NCBI RefSeq assembly: GCF_022631375.1
Contig: NZ_JALBGC010000006.1
Location: forward strand, 124,001-188,000
Reading direction: 5' to 3'
DNA: 64,000 nt
Origin: Hymenobacter cyanobacteriorum
GTDB taxonomy: Bacteria; Bacteroidota; Bacteroidia; Cytophagales; Hymenobacteraceae
Positions 27,259 to 36,091 of this stretch are shown here, piece after piece (position 1 is the first letter of the stretch; each line of letters opens with the position of its first letter). The position numbers were made by a program, and so were the translations under genes. Below the pieces are notes generated by a model. It saw nothing but the letters and a program-made list of their open reading frames with translations, was not told the DNA's origin and searched no databases.

Positions 27259-30123
27259 ATGTCCATACCCGTTACCCTCCGCCGCTGGCTTTTTCAATGC
27301 GGGGCGCTCCTGGCGCCAGCCGCCGGCTTTGCCCAGGGGCAGGCCCCCACCCTGCTCGATGATTTCAACCGCCCCGACAGCCCCACCGTGGGCACGGGCT
27401 GGGTGGAAACCGAAACCACCCCGGGTCCGGGCGCGGCCATCGTCAGCAACCAGCTCAAGCTCAGCAGCGGGGTTATTGGCCGGGACTTTGTCTCGCGCGA
27501 CGTATCGGCCCGCTACAGCCCGGTGCTGCGCCAGAACGCCGACCAGCTCACCTGGCTTTTCAACATGCAGCAGTCGCGCCCCAACCCCTCGGGCTTTGGG
27601 GCCAACAACTACGGGGCGGCGTTCGTGCTGGCCGGCAGCGCGGCCGACTTTGGCACCGGCAACGGCTACGCGGTGGTGTACGGCAACTCCGGCCAGCCCG
27701 ACAGCCTGCGGCTGGTGCGCTACACCGGCGGGCTCACCGGCCCGGCCACACTGCGCACCCTGGTGGCGGTGAGCGTGCCGGCGGCCACGGGCGCCCTGAC
27801 CGGGCCGGCGCACACGGTGCGGGTGCTCTTCGCGCCCGACGAGGACAACTGGACGCTGGAAGTCAGCGCCAACACGGCCACGTTCGACGACCCCACGACG
27901 GCCGCCTACACCCGCATCGGCATCCGCAAGGACTCGGCGTTCACCGCAACGGCCCTGCCCTGGCTCGGCGCCTTCTGGAACCACGGCGTCACGGGCACCG
28001 AAAACGCCGTGTTCGATAACATCTACGTGACGGCCCCCTGCGCGCTTGGTCCCGCGCCCACCCAGGCTGCCACGGCGGCCACGGCCACGGGCCTGACCAG
28101 CACCGGCGCCACGCTCAGCTGGACGGCCGGCAACGGCACGGCCCGCCTGGTGGTCGTGCGGCCGGCCAGCGCCGCCGCCACGGCGCCCAGCGACGGCAGC
28201 GTGTACAACGGCAACGCCGCCTTTGGCAGCGGCTCGGTTCTCGGAGCCGGGGGCTTCGTGGTATTTGCCGGCGCGGGCACGAGCGTGACCGTCACCAACC
28301 TGCAGCCCAACACGGCCTACGCCTACCAGGTCTACGAGCTGCTGGGCACGGGCTGCACCACCAATTACCTGCAGGCCGGCCCGGCCACGGGCACCTTCAC
28401 CACCGCGCCCTGCGTGCTGGCGGCCTCGCCCACGGTAGCCCCCAGCGGCGGCACGGCCACGGCGGCCGGGCGCACGGCGGCCACCTTCAGCTGGACGCCC
28501 GGCAACGGCACCAACTCGCTGGTGGTGGTGCAGCCGGTGGGGACGACGGCCGCCTTGCCGGTCAACGCCACGGGCTACACCGGGAGCCCGGGCTACGGCG
28601 GGGGCAGTGCCCTGGGCAACGGGGCCTTCGTGGTATATGCCGGACCCAGTAGCACGACCAGCGTGACGGTGACCAACCTGGTGCCCGGCACGCAGTACCG
28701 GGTCACCGTGTTCAGCTACAATGGCGCGGGCTGCTCGGCCGCTTACCTGACCTCGTTCTTTGCGACGGTGGTGTACACCGTGCCCGTGCCGCCGGTGGGC
28801 ACGCTGCTGCCCTTCCGTGGCAACCTGCACGCGCACAGCAGCTACTCCGACGGCAACCAGGACGGAACCTTAACGACGCCGCTGCAGGACTTTCAGTACG
28901 CGGCCGCCTCGCTGCACACCGACTTTCTGGGCATTGCCGACCACAACCACAGCCAGGCGGGCATGAGCCTGCCCAACTACGCGCGGGGCCTGAGCCAGGC
29001 CACCCAGGCCACCACCGCCACTTTCGTGGCGCTGTACGGCATGGAGTGGGGCGTGATTTCGGGCGGCGGCCACGTGCTGGTCTACGGCGTGAACCAGCTG
29101 CTGGGCTGGGAGCCGGGCAACTACGACGTGTTCGTGGCCAAGAACGACTACCAGTCCCTGTTCCGGGAAATCAACCGCCGGCCCGGGGCCTTTGCCACGC
29201 TGGCCCACCCCAGCCGGGGTGACTACGGCAACTTGGCCGGGGCCGCGTTCAGCGCCCGGGCCGACTCAGCCATCGTGGGCACGGTGCTGCGCTCGGGGCC
29301 TTCCACCTCCACCAACACGGCCTACGGCAACCCCTCGCGGGGCAGCTACACCAGCAACTTCCGGGCCCTGCTGGCCAAGGGCTACCACGTGGGCATCACC
29401 CTCGACCACGACAACCACAACACCACCTTCATGCGCACCACGCCCGCCCGCCTGGTGGTGCTGGCGCCGGCCCTGACGTCGGCCGACTTGCTCGATGCCC
29501 TGCGGCAGCGGCACTTCTACGCCTCGGATGACTGGAACGCCGAGGCCACGCTTACCCTCAACGGGCAGCCCATGGGCTCGGTCTTCACCGGTTCGGGCGC
29601 CGCCTCGCTCACGGTGAGCGTCGCCGATGCCGATAACGAGGCCGTGACCTCACTGCGGGTGCTGCGCGGCGTGCCCGGCAGCGGGGTGGCGCCGGTGGTG
29701 GTGGCCACGGCCGCGGCGGGGGCCACGGCCCTGAGCTACGTGGACCCGCAGGCCCTCAACACGACGGCCTACTACTACGCCGTGGCCGCGCAGGCCGACG
29801 GCGACAGCGTGGTCACCTCGCCCATCTGGTACAGCCGGCAAATTGTGACGGCCACGACGCCGGCAGCGACGGCCGTGGCCCTGGCCGTTTTTCCCAACCC
29901 CACCGCCGGGGCCGCCACGCTCTCGTATTTTCTGCCGGCAGCCGGCGCCGTGACGGCGGAAGTACTCGATAACCTGGGCCGTCGGGTGCTGCGCCTCGCG
30001 GCCGGCGAGCGGCAGGCCGCCGGCCCGCATACCGTGGCCGTGCCCGCCTTGCCGGCGGGGCTCTACACGGTGCGGCTCACGCACGAAGGCGGCGCGGCCT
30101 ACCAAAAGCTGGTGGTGCAGTAG
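27259..30123 (+). CDS. Secreted PHP-domain (CehA/McbA-like) metallohydrolase with T9SS sorting domain
   Basis: 954 residues. A signal peptide (ending AAGFAQ) is followed by a lectin- or laminin-like region. Next come two fibronectin-III-like repeats with matching GYTGSPGYGGGSALGNGAFV and AAFGSGSVLGAGGFVVFAG segments. The PHP-domain core begins at NLHAHSSYSDG (about 522-532) and IADHNH (about 560), then HPSRGDYGN and TLDHDNHN. The C-terminal 80 residues (AVFPNPTAGAATLSYFLP, LVVQ end) form a type IX secretion sorting domain, so the protein is exported to the surface. PHP enzymes hydrolyse phosphoesters or similar using two or three metal ions; the substrate is unknown. It ends with TAG. Confidence 0.9.
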   Translation: MSIPVTLRRWLFQCGALLAPAAGFAQGQAPTLLDDFNRPDSPTVGTGWVETETTPGPGAAIVSNQLKLSSGVIGRDFVSRDVSARYSPVLRQNADQLTWLFNMQQSRPNPSGFGANNYGAAFVLAGSAADFGTGNGYAVVYGNSGQPDSLRLVRYTGGLTGPATLRTLVAVSVPAATGALTGPAHTVRVLFAPDEDNWTLEVSANTATFDDPTTAAYTRIGIRKDSAFTATALPWLGAFWNHGVTGTENAVFDNIYVTAPCALGPAPTQAATAATATGLTSTGATLSWTAGNGTARLVVVRPASAAATAPSDGSVYNGNAAFGSGSVLGAGGFVVFAGAGTSVTVTNLQPNTAYAYQVYELLGTGCTTNYLQAGPATGTFTTAPCVLAASPTVAPSGGTATAAGRTAATFSWTPGNGTNSLVVVQPVGTTAALPVNATGYTGSPGYGGGSALGNGAFVVYAGPSSTTSVTVTNLVPGTQYRVTVFSYNGAGCSAAYLTSFFATVVYTVPVPPVGTLLPFRGNLHAHSSYSDGNQDGTLTTPLQDFQYAAASLHTDFLGIADHNHSQAGMSLPNYARGLSQATQATTATFVALYGMEWGVISGGGHVLVYGVNQLLGWEPGNYDVFVAKNDYQSLFREINRRPGAFATLAHPSRGDYGNLAGAAFSARADSAIVGTVLRSGPSTSTNTAYGNPSRGSYTSNFRALLAKGYHVGITLDHDNHNTTFMRTTPARLVVLAPALTSADLLDALRQRHFYASDDWNAEATLTLNGQPMGSVFTGSGAASLTVSVADADNEAVTSLRVLRGVPGSGVAPVVVATAAAGATALSYVDPQALNTTAYYYAVAAQADGDSVVTSPIWYSRQIVTATTPAATAVALAVFPNPTAGAATLSYFLPAAGAVTAEVLDNLGRRVLRLAAGERQAAGPHTVAVPALPAGLYTVRLTHEGGAAYQKLVVQ

Positions 30124-30270
30124 CGGGCAAGCGCACGGCGGCCCCGCGCGTCTAGCAATGGGCGAATGTGGTAAACATGATGCCGTCATTCCCGGGGCCC
30201 GGCAACAAGGTTCTGCGCGCCGCCCTGCGATGCGAAGACAAGCCGGAAAGCTGGGCGATGTAAGTGAGAA

Positions 30271-30306
30271 AAAGCCTCTTTTAGTCAGCTAAAAGGGGCT
30301 TTTTTG
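30271..30306 (+). terminator. Intrinsic terminator-like hairpin
   Basis: AAGCCTCTTTTAG (30272-30284) pairs with CTAAAAGGGGCTT with one wobble pair and a 4-nt loop, followed by a run of T. The stem is nearly palindromic, so it may end the PHP gene. The next gene starts at 30320 and would need its own promoter. Confidence 0.7.
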
Positions 30307-30319
30307 CGTATAACCAGAT

Positions 30320-31168
30320 ATGGTTGGAACCCAGAAAAGACCGTTGCAGCGGCCATTGCGTTGGCCCCGTTACCCGGTAAAAACGTTTCGCGGGGACCCC
30401 AACCGGCCCGCCTATACCTTGTTCAGCCTACGGCATTACCCGACTTATCTGGCGGTAGCTAACGAACTGGACGAACTCGTGGAGCAGTGGCCCCGAAACC
30501 GGCAGCGGACCGTGGCGCTACTGGCCGCGCGGGAGGCTTTTTTCGATGCCGGGGCCACGCATTGGGACGTGGAAACGGTTGCGGACGAGGACCTGACCAA
30601 CGTGCACGCCCTGATGCGCCAGCAGCGGGAATGGGCGCGGCGGCAGCACCCGGCCCGCGCCGCGCGCTACGCCCACCTGATGACGCTGGCCAGGGCGGCC
30701 CTGGCCGAAAGCCAGCGCCGCAAGCAGGGCCCGCCGACCGGAAGCCTCCCGCACCGGCCCCGGCGCTCCCGGCCCCCGAAAGCCCTGCGGTTTACCCCGG
30801 CCGCGCCCCGGCCGAACAACCGAGCCGAGGCCCGCCCGCGCTACTCGCTGGGCCAGCTGCTGCGCGACCCGCTGGCCTACTACGCGTCCCTTAACGAGCT
30901 GGACGCGTTGTTGGAGCGCTGGCCCTACAAGCGGAATCGCATCCTGCATCTGCTGGCCGTGCACGAGGGACTGGCCCAGCGTGGCGGCCGGGTCGCGGAT
31001 GAATCTCAGATGCTCGACCCCGGCAATCCGGCCCACCACCGCGAGCGGGCGCAGCACGTCCGGCGCGTCACGGCACGGGCCGCTGATGCGCCCCGCGCCG
31101 CCCGGCACGCCCAGCGGCTGCGCGAAGCCCTCGCCTTTCTGCGGTGCCGCGAGAAGTACGGAAAATAA
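30320..31168 (+). CDS. Unknown protein with internal duplication
   Basis: 282 residues, Arg-rich, no membrane segment or signal. Two copies of a roughly 100-residue module occur with 144-residue spacing: YLAVANELDELVEQWP (43-58) and YYASLNELDALLERWP (187-202). Each is followed by LLAAREAFFDAG or LLAVHEGLAQRG, and then by RYAHLMTLARAAL or RHAQRLREALAFL. A basic proline/Arg linker (about 136-175) separates them. The modules are helical and repeated, resembling a duplicated helical-bundle domain. I recognise no family; a role in nucleic-acid binding is a guess from composition only. Confidence 0.7.
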   Translation: MVGTQKRPLQRPLRWPRYPVKTFRGDPNRPAYTLFSLRHYPTYLAVANELDELVEQWPRNRQRTVALLAAREAFFDAGATHWDVETVADEDLTNVHALMRQQREWARRQHPARAARYAHLMTLARAALAESQRRKQGPPTGSLPHRPRRSRPPKALRFTPAAPRPNNRAEARPRYSLGQLLRDPLAYYASLNELDALLERWPYKRNRILHLLAVHEGLAQRGGRVADESQMLDPGNPAHHRERAQHVRRVTARAADAPRAARHAQRLREALAFLRCREKYGK

Positions 31169-31254
31169 GGGCTTTTACCGGCGCAATACCCCGGCCGAGC
31201 CGCCCAAACCGTTGGTGACAGAGCGGATGAGCAAGGCGAACAGGGCCGTTCAGG

Positions 31255-32118
31255 TCAGCGTCGGAAACTGAAACCGAGGAAGTAGCTGGTTTCGGTGGCC
31301 TGCGTGAGGGCCAGGTTGATGCCCAGGTCCAGCTGCAGGTTGTCGCTTACCCGCCAGATGGGCCCGCCGTTGAGTGTAGCGACCCAGGCGGTGGCCCGCG
31401 TGTCCCAGGCGCCGGCTACCTCCACGAAGCCGCCGAGGGTGCGGTACAGGTCGTGGCCCACCGTCACGGTAGGGGCGAGCTCCAAGTAGTGCTGCTGAGC
31501 TTCGGGGTCGCGGTTCCAGGAAGCCTGCAGCTGGGAGCCAAACGACCAGTCATGCGGGAGCTGCCACGCAAACGGGGCCACGAGGCCTCCCTCCCAGGCT
31601 TGGTTGCCGCAGCTGCGCCCGGTGGGCAGCTTCACGAAGGGCATCAGCGCCAGGGCGGTAGCGCCCCCGTCATTGCCCCAGAGGTTGCGCTTGAGCCGCA
31701 GGGTGACGTCGCCGAAGCCGGCGCGGCGCACGGGCTGCTCGGCGTCTTCGGTTTGGATGGTGTAGGACTCGACCACCACCTGCAGGTCCATCTGCCGGGT
31801 CAGGCCCAGCTTGAGGTTGGCGTGATTCAGGGCCAGCTGCTGGTTGGCTTCGCCGTCGAACCGCTGCTGGCCCAGGCGCACCACGTCGGTTTCCACCTGA
31901 AAATGGCCCGCGTCCACCGAGTAGGCGCTTTCCGTGGCGTCCGGCCGGTCGGTGCTCATGGGCCTGAGCCGGGCGCGCGGCACCGGCCGGAAAAGCGAGT
32001 AGCGCGGCCGGCTGCGCAACACCGAGTCCTGGCCAACCGGCCGCAGGGACAGTTGGGCTACGACCGGAATGCCCGGTAGGTAGCATAGAACACTTAAGAG
32101 GAGCAGAAATCGAAGCAT
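31255..32118 (-). CDS. Outer-membrane beta-barrel protein (phenol-degradation MetA-like transporter family)
   Basis: 287 residues with a signal peptide. The middle has STDRPDATESAYSVDAGHFQ and LALMPFVKLPTGRSCGNQAW, typical of PF13557-type outer-membrane proteins. Strand-like repeats lead to a C-terminal FLGFSFRR. The substrate is unknown. A DtxR-like operator pair lies 23-62 bp upstream, suggesting control by a metal-responsive repressor and possibly a metal-related transport role. Confidence 0.78.
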   Translation of the reverse strand: MLRFLLLLSVLCYLPGIPVVAQLSLRPVGQDSVLRSRPRYSLFRPVPRARLRPMSTDRPDATESAYSVDAGHFQVETDVVRLGQQRFDGEANQQLALNHANLKLGLTRQMDLQVVVESYTIQTEDAEQPVRRAGFGDVTLRLKRNLWGNDGGATALALMPFVKLPTGRSCGNQAWEGGLVAPFAWQLPHDWSFGSQLQASWNRDPEAQQHYLELAPTVTVGHDLYRTLGGFVEVAGAWDTRATAWVATLNGGPIWRVSDNLQLDLGINLALTQATETSYFLGFSFRR

Positions 32119-32140
32119 ACCGGCGCGTTTGATTAGTAAA

Positions 32141-32180
32141 TTTAAGGTAGCCTAAATTAATTTTTAGGCTACTCTAAATA
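32141..32180 (-). promoter_or_regulatory. DtxR/MntR-like operator boxes in a long dyad
   Basis: TTAAGGTAGCCTAAATTAA (32142-32160) matches the DtxR consensus at 15 of 19 positions by eye. A second, weaker box with TTAGGCTACTCTAAA follows (32164-32178). GTAGCCTAAA (32147-32156) and TTTAGGCTAC (32163-32172) form a perfect inverted repeat spaced by 6 bp. The site is immediately upstream of the outer-membrane protein at 31255-32118. No DtxR-family gene is in the window. Confidence 0.6.
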
Positions 32181-32244
32181 CTGCTTTCGGAGCCGTATTG
32201 TTTGACTAGTTTAGAACCGCATGTGAATCATAGGTAGAAACACC

Positions 32245-32650
32245 ATGCCGCAAGCCGACTTTTCTCAACCTATTAGCCAAACAACACGGCCCTGTTCACT
32301 GACGCGGATGCTAGCCTGGTCTACCTGGGACGGTGTTACCAGCTATTGCCTGGGCTTCGAGAGGGTATCGGCACCCAAGAACTCAGTAGGTGGGCCGCCA
32401 AGCTGCGCCCGCAGGAAAGCCCGAATGATTTTCTGAGAAGGAACGGCGAAAAGCGGAACCTGCTGAATGTGTTTGCCATGACCGGATACAGCATTGGGAC
32501 AGGGCGCGGCGATGCCGTTTTTGGGTACTACCGACTGCTGTTGCGCAAACGGGAAGCGTGCCCGCTGACTTTCCTGGCATTATCCGCGGACAAAAGCTTC
32601 CGGGAAAAGATAACGAACCTGGAAGCCACTCAATTTCCTCAAAGGCATCC
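32245..32650 (+). pseudogene. Remnant of an unidentified gene with frameshifts
   Basis: Three reading frames together give a plausible protein: ATG at 32245 (MPQADF), then a segment reading LNLLAKQHGP in a second frame, then LFTDADASLVYLGRCYQLLP from 32292 in a third, continuing through WAAKLRPQESPNDFLRRNGE to about 32640. The third frame has no start codon after a TAG at 32271-32273. This pattern suggests at least two indels. The tail runs into the opposite-strand MFS gene, so the original end is unknown. No family was recognised. Confidence 0.45.
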
Positions 32651-32651
32651 C

Positions 32652-33881
32652 CTATCGGTACTCGATGAGCCGTGTACGGGGCCGAAAAGCAAGGAGCCCC
32701 ACTCCCAGCAGCCCCAGACTTACCAAACTGCCGACCAAGAAGGAGTTACCGGTAAAGCGCGTGCCCAGCCAGCCGGCCAGCGGGTAGGCAAAGGCCCACC
32801 ACAAATGGCTCCAGGCGAAGTGCGCCCCGTACACGCGGCCCTGGTGGCTTTCATCGGTTTGCTCGGCAATCAGGGTTTGAGTGGAGAGGTTGACCCAGTT
32901 CTGACCGGCGCCGGCCAGCAGCCACAGGCCCATGAGCAGCCACAAGCCGACGTGGTTTCCCGGAAGGATGGCCAGGCTCGTCAGCGCCGCCCCCAGCACC
33001 ACGAAGGTGGTATGCCGGATGCGCTTGGTGAACACGCCTACCAGCAGCGCGGCGACGGTAGCCCCTACGCCAAAGGCGGCCATCACCCACCCGTACTGCG
33101 CTTCAGGCAGCCCCAGCTGCCCGCGCACCAGCCCCACGGTGTTCACCAGAATCAGGGCCCCGCTCACGGCGGCCACCAGTTCCAGCAGCAGAGCGTAGCG
33201 CATCACCGTGTTTTTCCACAGCAGCTTCGTGCCTTCCAGCACGGCGGCGATGGTCACCCGCTCGTCAGCGGCCGTCTTGCTATCCTCATTGCGCAGCCGG
33301 GCCGGCAGGGTAAATATCAGCACCCCGGAAATCAGGAAGGTGGCCGCGTCAATGAAAAAAATGTCGCGTGCGCCCAGGAAGGCCGCTACCCCACCCGCAA
33401 TGCCCGGCCCGAGCACGCCCAGTAGCTCGTTGGTGGCGCTGGACAAGCTCAACGCCTGCGGCAGCTCCTCGTCGGTGGTAATGGCCGGCAGCGTGGCCTG
33501 AAACGTAGGTGTGAAAAACGCCGTGAAGGCATTGACCGTGAACATGAGCCCGTACACCTGCCAGACTTCCGTCACGAAGGGCAGCAGGCCGATGACGACC
33601 ATGCGCACCACGTCGGCCGTGACCATGATGGTCTTGCGGTTCAGCCGGTCCGCCAGCACGCCGGCCAGCGGGGAGAGCAGCACGAAAGCCGAAACCCGCA
33701 GCGTTAGGGCAAAAGCCAGAATTTGGGCCGAGTGGCCGCTGCCCAGTTCGTAGGCCAGCAGCGCCAGGCCCACCCAGGTCAGCGCGTCGCCGAGCAGCGA
33801 GGCCGTTTGAGCCGCGTAGAGTCGGGCAAAGACGGGGTTACGCAAGCTGGTAAAGGGGGCAAACAGGGAAGAAACGGACAT
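32652..33881 (-). CDS. MFS transporter (enterobactin-exporter-like)
   Basis: 409 residues from the ATG at 33879-33881; the longer open frame upstream is noise. Twelve helices, with motif GVLADRLNRKTIM in the loop between TM2 and TM3, FTVNAFTAFFTPTFQATLPA and SSATNELLGVLGPGIAGGV. Such MFS proteins export siderophores or drugs; the substrate here is unknown. It is the last gene of a minus-strand run that follows PepSY by 56 bp. Confidence 0.88.
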   Translation of the reverse strand: MSVSSLFAPFTSLRNPVFARLYAAQTASLLGDALTWVGLALLAYELGSGHSAQILAFALTLRVSAFVLLSPLAGVLADRLNRKTIMVTADVVRMVVIGLLPFVTEVWQVYGLMFTVNAFTAFFTPTFQATLPAITTDEELPQALSLSSATNELLGVLGPGIAGGVAAFLGARDIFFIDAATFLISGVLIFTLPARLRNEDSKTAADERVTIAAVLEGTKLLWKNTVMRYALLLELVAAVSGALILVNTVGLVRGQLGLPEAQYGWVMAAFGVGATVAALLVGVFTKRIRHTTFVVLGAALTSLAILPGNHVGLWLLMGLWLLAGAGQNWVNLSTQTLIAEQTDESHQGRVYGAHFAWSHLWWAFAYPLAGWLGTRFTGNSFLVGSLVSLGLLGVGLLAFRPRTRLIEYR

Positions 33882-33937
33882 GTGGCGGAGAAGTGGAACA
33901 AGCTGAAGGGTTGACCCGAATTGGTAGACCCATGATT

Positions 33938-35038
33938 TCAGGAAGCAACGAGCCGGAGCGCGCGGCGGAATCGGCGCCGGCGCCAAAGCGCGAACCCGCT
34001 CAGGGCCAGCACCCCCGGCGCAAGGCCGCCCACCGCGTAGAGAACCCGCAGGGGCCAGCCGCCCACGGAGCCAAAGTGCAAAGCCGGAGCCACCGCTTCC
34101 AGCCAGTCGGAACCCGTGGCCTCGGACGCGCGGCTGACTTCTTCCACCCGCCCGGTGCGCGGGTTTAGGCTCACGGCCACGGCCTGCTCGCCGTAGAGGG
34201 CCGGGGAACCAGCGGGCTTGCCGCTGACTCGAAAGGTGCCCGTGGCGGTGGTGGGCAGGTACACAAACGTGGGTTGCAGGGGTGAAGCGGCCAGCCCGGC
34301 TTGCAGCAGCTGGACGGCGGATTGCGGAAACAGTACATTGGGCGCCGCAGCCTGCGTGGCTCGAACCCAACTGGCGGACTCGAAGGCCGAGCGGTTCATC
34401 CAGAAGCCGGTGAAGAAAATCAGGCTGTTGAACAGCACGGTCCAGCTGCCCACCACGCGGTGCAGCCCCGAGGTGCGTCGCCGCCCGGCTGCCCTGCTTA
34501 GCGGCACGCGCAGCAGCAGGGCCTGGAGCACGTGCTTGCGGTAGACAATGAGCCCCGTGAGGCAGGACAGCAGCCCCAAGAGGCCCAGCCCGGCCGTGAG
34601 CAACATCCCCGGCAGGCCCCACTGGCCGCAGTAGTGCAGCTGCAGCAGCCAGTTCAGCGCCCCGCCGCCCCATTGCCGGTAAGAGCCTTCGCGCACGATG
34701 CGGCCCGTGTGCGGGTCCACGTACACGGCGTGCAGGTCGTAGGTATGCGGGTTGCCGTCGTTGCCGTAGAGGCGCAGCTCATACGTATCGGCCGGGTGCT
34801 GCGGAAAATGCGTAACGGCGATGCCGCGCAGGCGCGGGTAGCGCCGGGCCACATCGCGGTAGATGGCATCCAGCGACACCATCGGCCCGGAGCCGGTGGT
34901 TGCCGTCGGCCGCAACGCATTTTCCAGCTCGGGCTTGAACACCAGGGCCGAGCCGCTCAGCCCCATGGCCAGCAGAAACAGCCCGGCCAGCAAGCCCAGC
35001 CAGCGGTGCACGTTAAAAAGGAGTCGGGTAAATCGCAT
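33938..35038 (-). CDS. PepSY domain-containing membrane protein
   Basis: 366 residues from ATG 35038. The first helix (HRWLGLLAGLFLLAMGLSGS) with His and GxW precedes a large periplasmic loop with a PepSY-like sequence (AVYVDPHTGRIVREG). Further helices and a second loop (VAVSLNPRTGRVEE) follow. PepSY-TM proteins often occur with iron uptake or ferric-reductase systems. Here it lies between a CDF exporter and an MFS protein, so a metal-reduction role is possible but unproven. Confidence 0.85.
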   Translation of the reverse strand: MRFTRLLFNVHRWLGLLAGLFLLAMGLSGSALVFKPELENALRPTATTGSGPMVSLDAIYRDVARRYPRLRGIAVTHFPQHPADTYELRLYGNDGNPHTYDLHAVYVDPHTGRIVREGSYRQWGGGALNWLLQLHYCGQWGLPGMLLTAGLGLLGLLSCLTGLIVYRKHVLQALLLRVPLSRAAGRRRTSGLHRVVGSWTVLFNSLIFFTGFWMNRSAFESASWVRATQAAAPNVLFPQSAVQLLQAGLAASPLQPTFVYLPTTATGTFRVSGKPAGSPALYGEQAVAVSLNPRTGRVEEVSRASEATGSDWLEAVAPALHFGSVGGWPLRVLYAVGGLAPGVLALSGFALWRRRRFRRALRLVAS

Positions 35039-35094
35039 CGGAGTCAACAAGCCAGCTGCCGATTGGTGGCGCTGAGCCAGTAAAGGGGGTGAAA

Positions 35095-36051
35095 TCAGGC
35101 GTGCTGGTGGGCCGCCGCCGAGGCCGCGTCGGTGTGCACCAGCGCGGTGGTCAGGTACTGCACGTCCTGCCGCAACTGCGCCACCACCTGCTCGCCCAAC
35201 TCGTGGGCCTGGCCCACGTTCATCGTATCGGCCACGGCTACGTCCACTTCGGCGTTGAGCTTGTGGCCCAACCAGCGCAGGCGCACGCGGTCCACGCCCA
35301 GCACGCCAGGTACCTTGGCGGCACTGGCGCGCACCTCGTCCACCACGGCGGGGTCCACGCCGTCGAGCAGGCGGGTGAAGATGTCCTTGCCCGAGCGCCA
35401 CACGATTTTCATAATTACAAAGCTGATGATGAGGCCGATGATGGGGTCGGCCAGCGGAAAGCCCAGCCAGATGCCAATGACGCCCAGCAGCACCGAGAGG
35501 CTGGCGATGCCGTCGGTACGGGCGTGGTAGCCATCGGCGATGAGGGCCGCACTGCCGATTTCCTTGCCCACCTTGATGCGGAAAATGGCCACCGCCTCAT
35601 TCCCAATAAAGCCGACCACGGAAGCCGCCGCCACGGCCCACAAGTACTTCACCGGCTCGGGGTGGTAGAAGCGCTGGATGGATTCGTAGCCGGCCACGAT
35701 GCCGCTGGCCAGGATAATCAGCAGAATGATAACGCCGGCCAGGTCCTCGATGCGGCCGTAGCCGTAGGTGAAGCGCTTGGTGGGGGCGCGGTTGGTGTAG
35801 CGGAAGGCAATCCAGAGCGGGATGGCCGTGGCCGCGTCGGCTACGTTGTGGATGGTGTCGGCCAGCAGGGCCGTGCTGCCCGAGAAAAAGAACACGATGA
35901 CCTGCAAAGCCGAGGTGATGGCCAGCATGATAAACGACCATTTCAGGGCCCAGATGCCGCGCTCGGAGGTGGTGGCCACGGCATCGAGGCCTTTCTTGGC
36001 CCCGGCGGGGCCTTTTTTCAGGAAGTCCTGGAGAAACTGGGGGAGTTGCAT
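35095..36051 (-). CDS. Cation diffusion facilitator family transporter (FieF-like)
   Basis: 318 residues from the ATG at 36049-36051; the upstream reading starts at TTG. Helices contain DTIHNVADAAT in TM2 and DGYHARTDGIASL in TM5, with the acidic/His metal sites of CDF proteins. The C-terminal cytoplasmic domain has LRWLGHKLNAEVDV. It lacks the long His-rich N-terminus seen in the other CDF (24068). It exports Zn2+, Fe2+ or Co2+. It follows CusA by 40 bp, so the two are probably co-transcribed. Confidence 0.9.
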   Translation of the reverse strand: MQLPQFLQDFLKKGPAGAKKGLDAVATTSERGIWALKWSFIMLAITSALQVIVFFFSGSTALLADTIHNVADAATAIPLWIAFRYTNRAPTKRFTYGYGRIEDLAGVIILLIILASGIVAGYESIQRFYHPEPVKYLWAVAAASVVGFIGNEAVAIFRIKVGKEIGSAALIADGYHARTDGIASLSVLLGVIGIWLGFPLADPIIGLIISFVIMKIVWRSGKDIFTRLLDGVDPAVVDEVRASAAKVPGVLGVDRVRLRWLGHKLNAEVDVAVADTMNVGQAHELGEQVVAQLRQDVQYLTTALVHTDAASAAAHQHA

Positions 36052-36091
36052 TCGGGCAGTGGGATTAAGATGAATCAAAAAGTTGTTGCCG

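Noticed and set aside
27253-28836. Long minus-strand open frame (527 codons) opposite the PHP-domain gene
   Set aside because: Composition (Arg, Gly, Val, His rich) and perfect overlap with a convincing gene mark it as a shadow.
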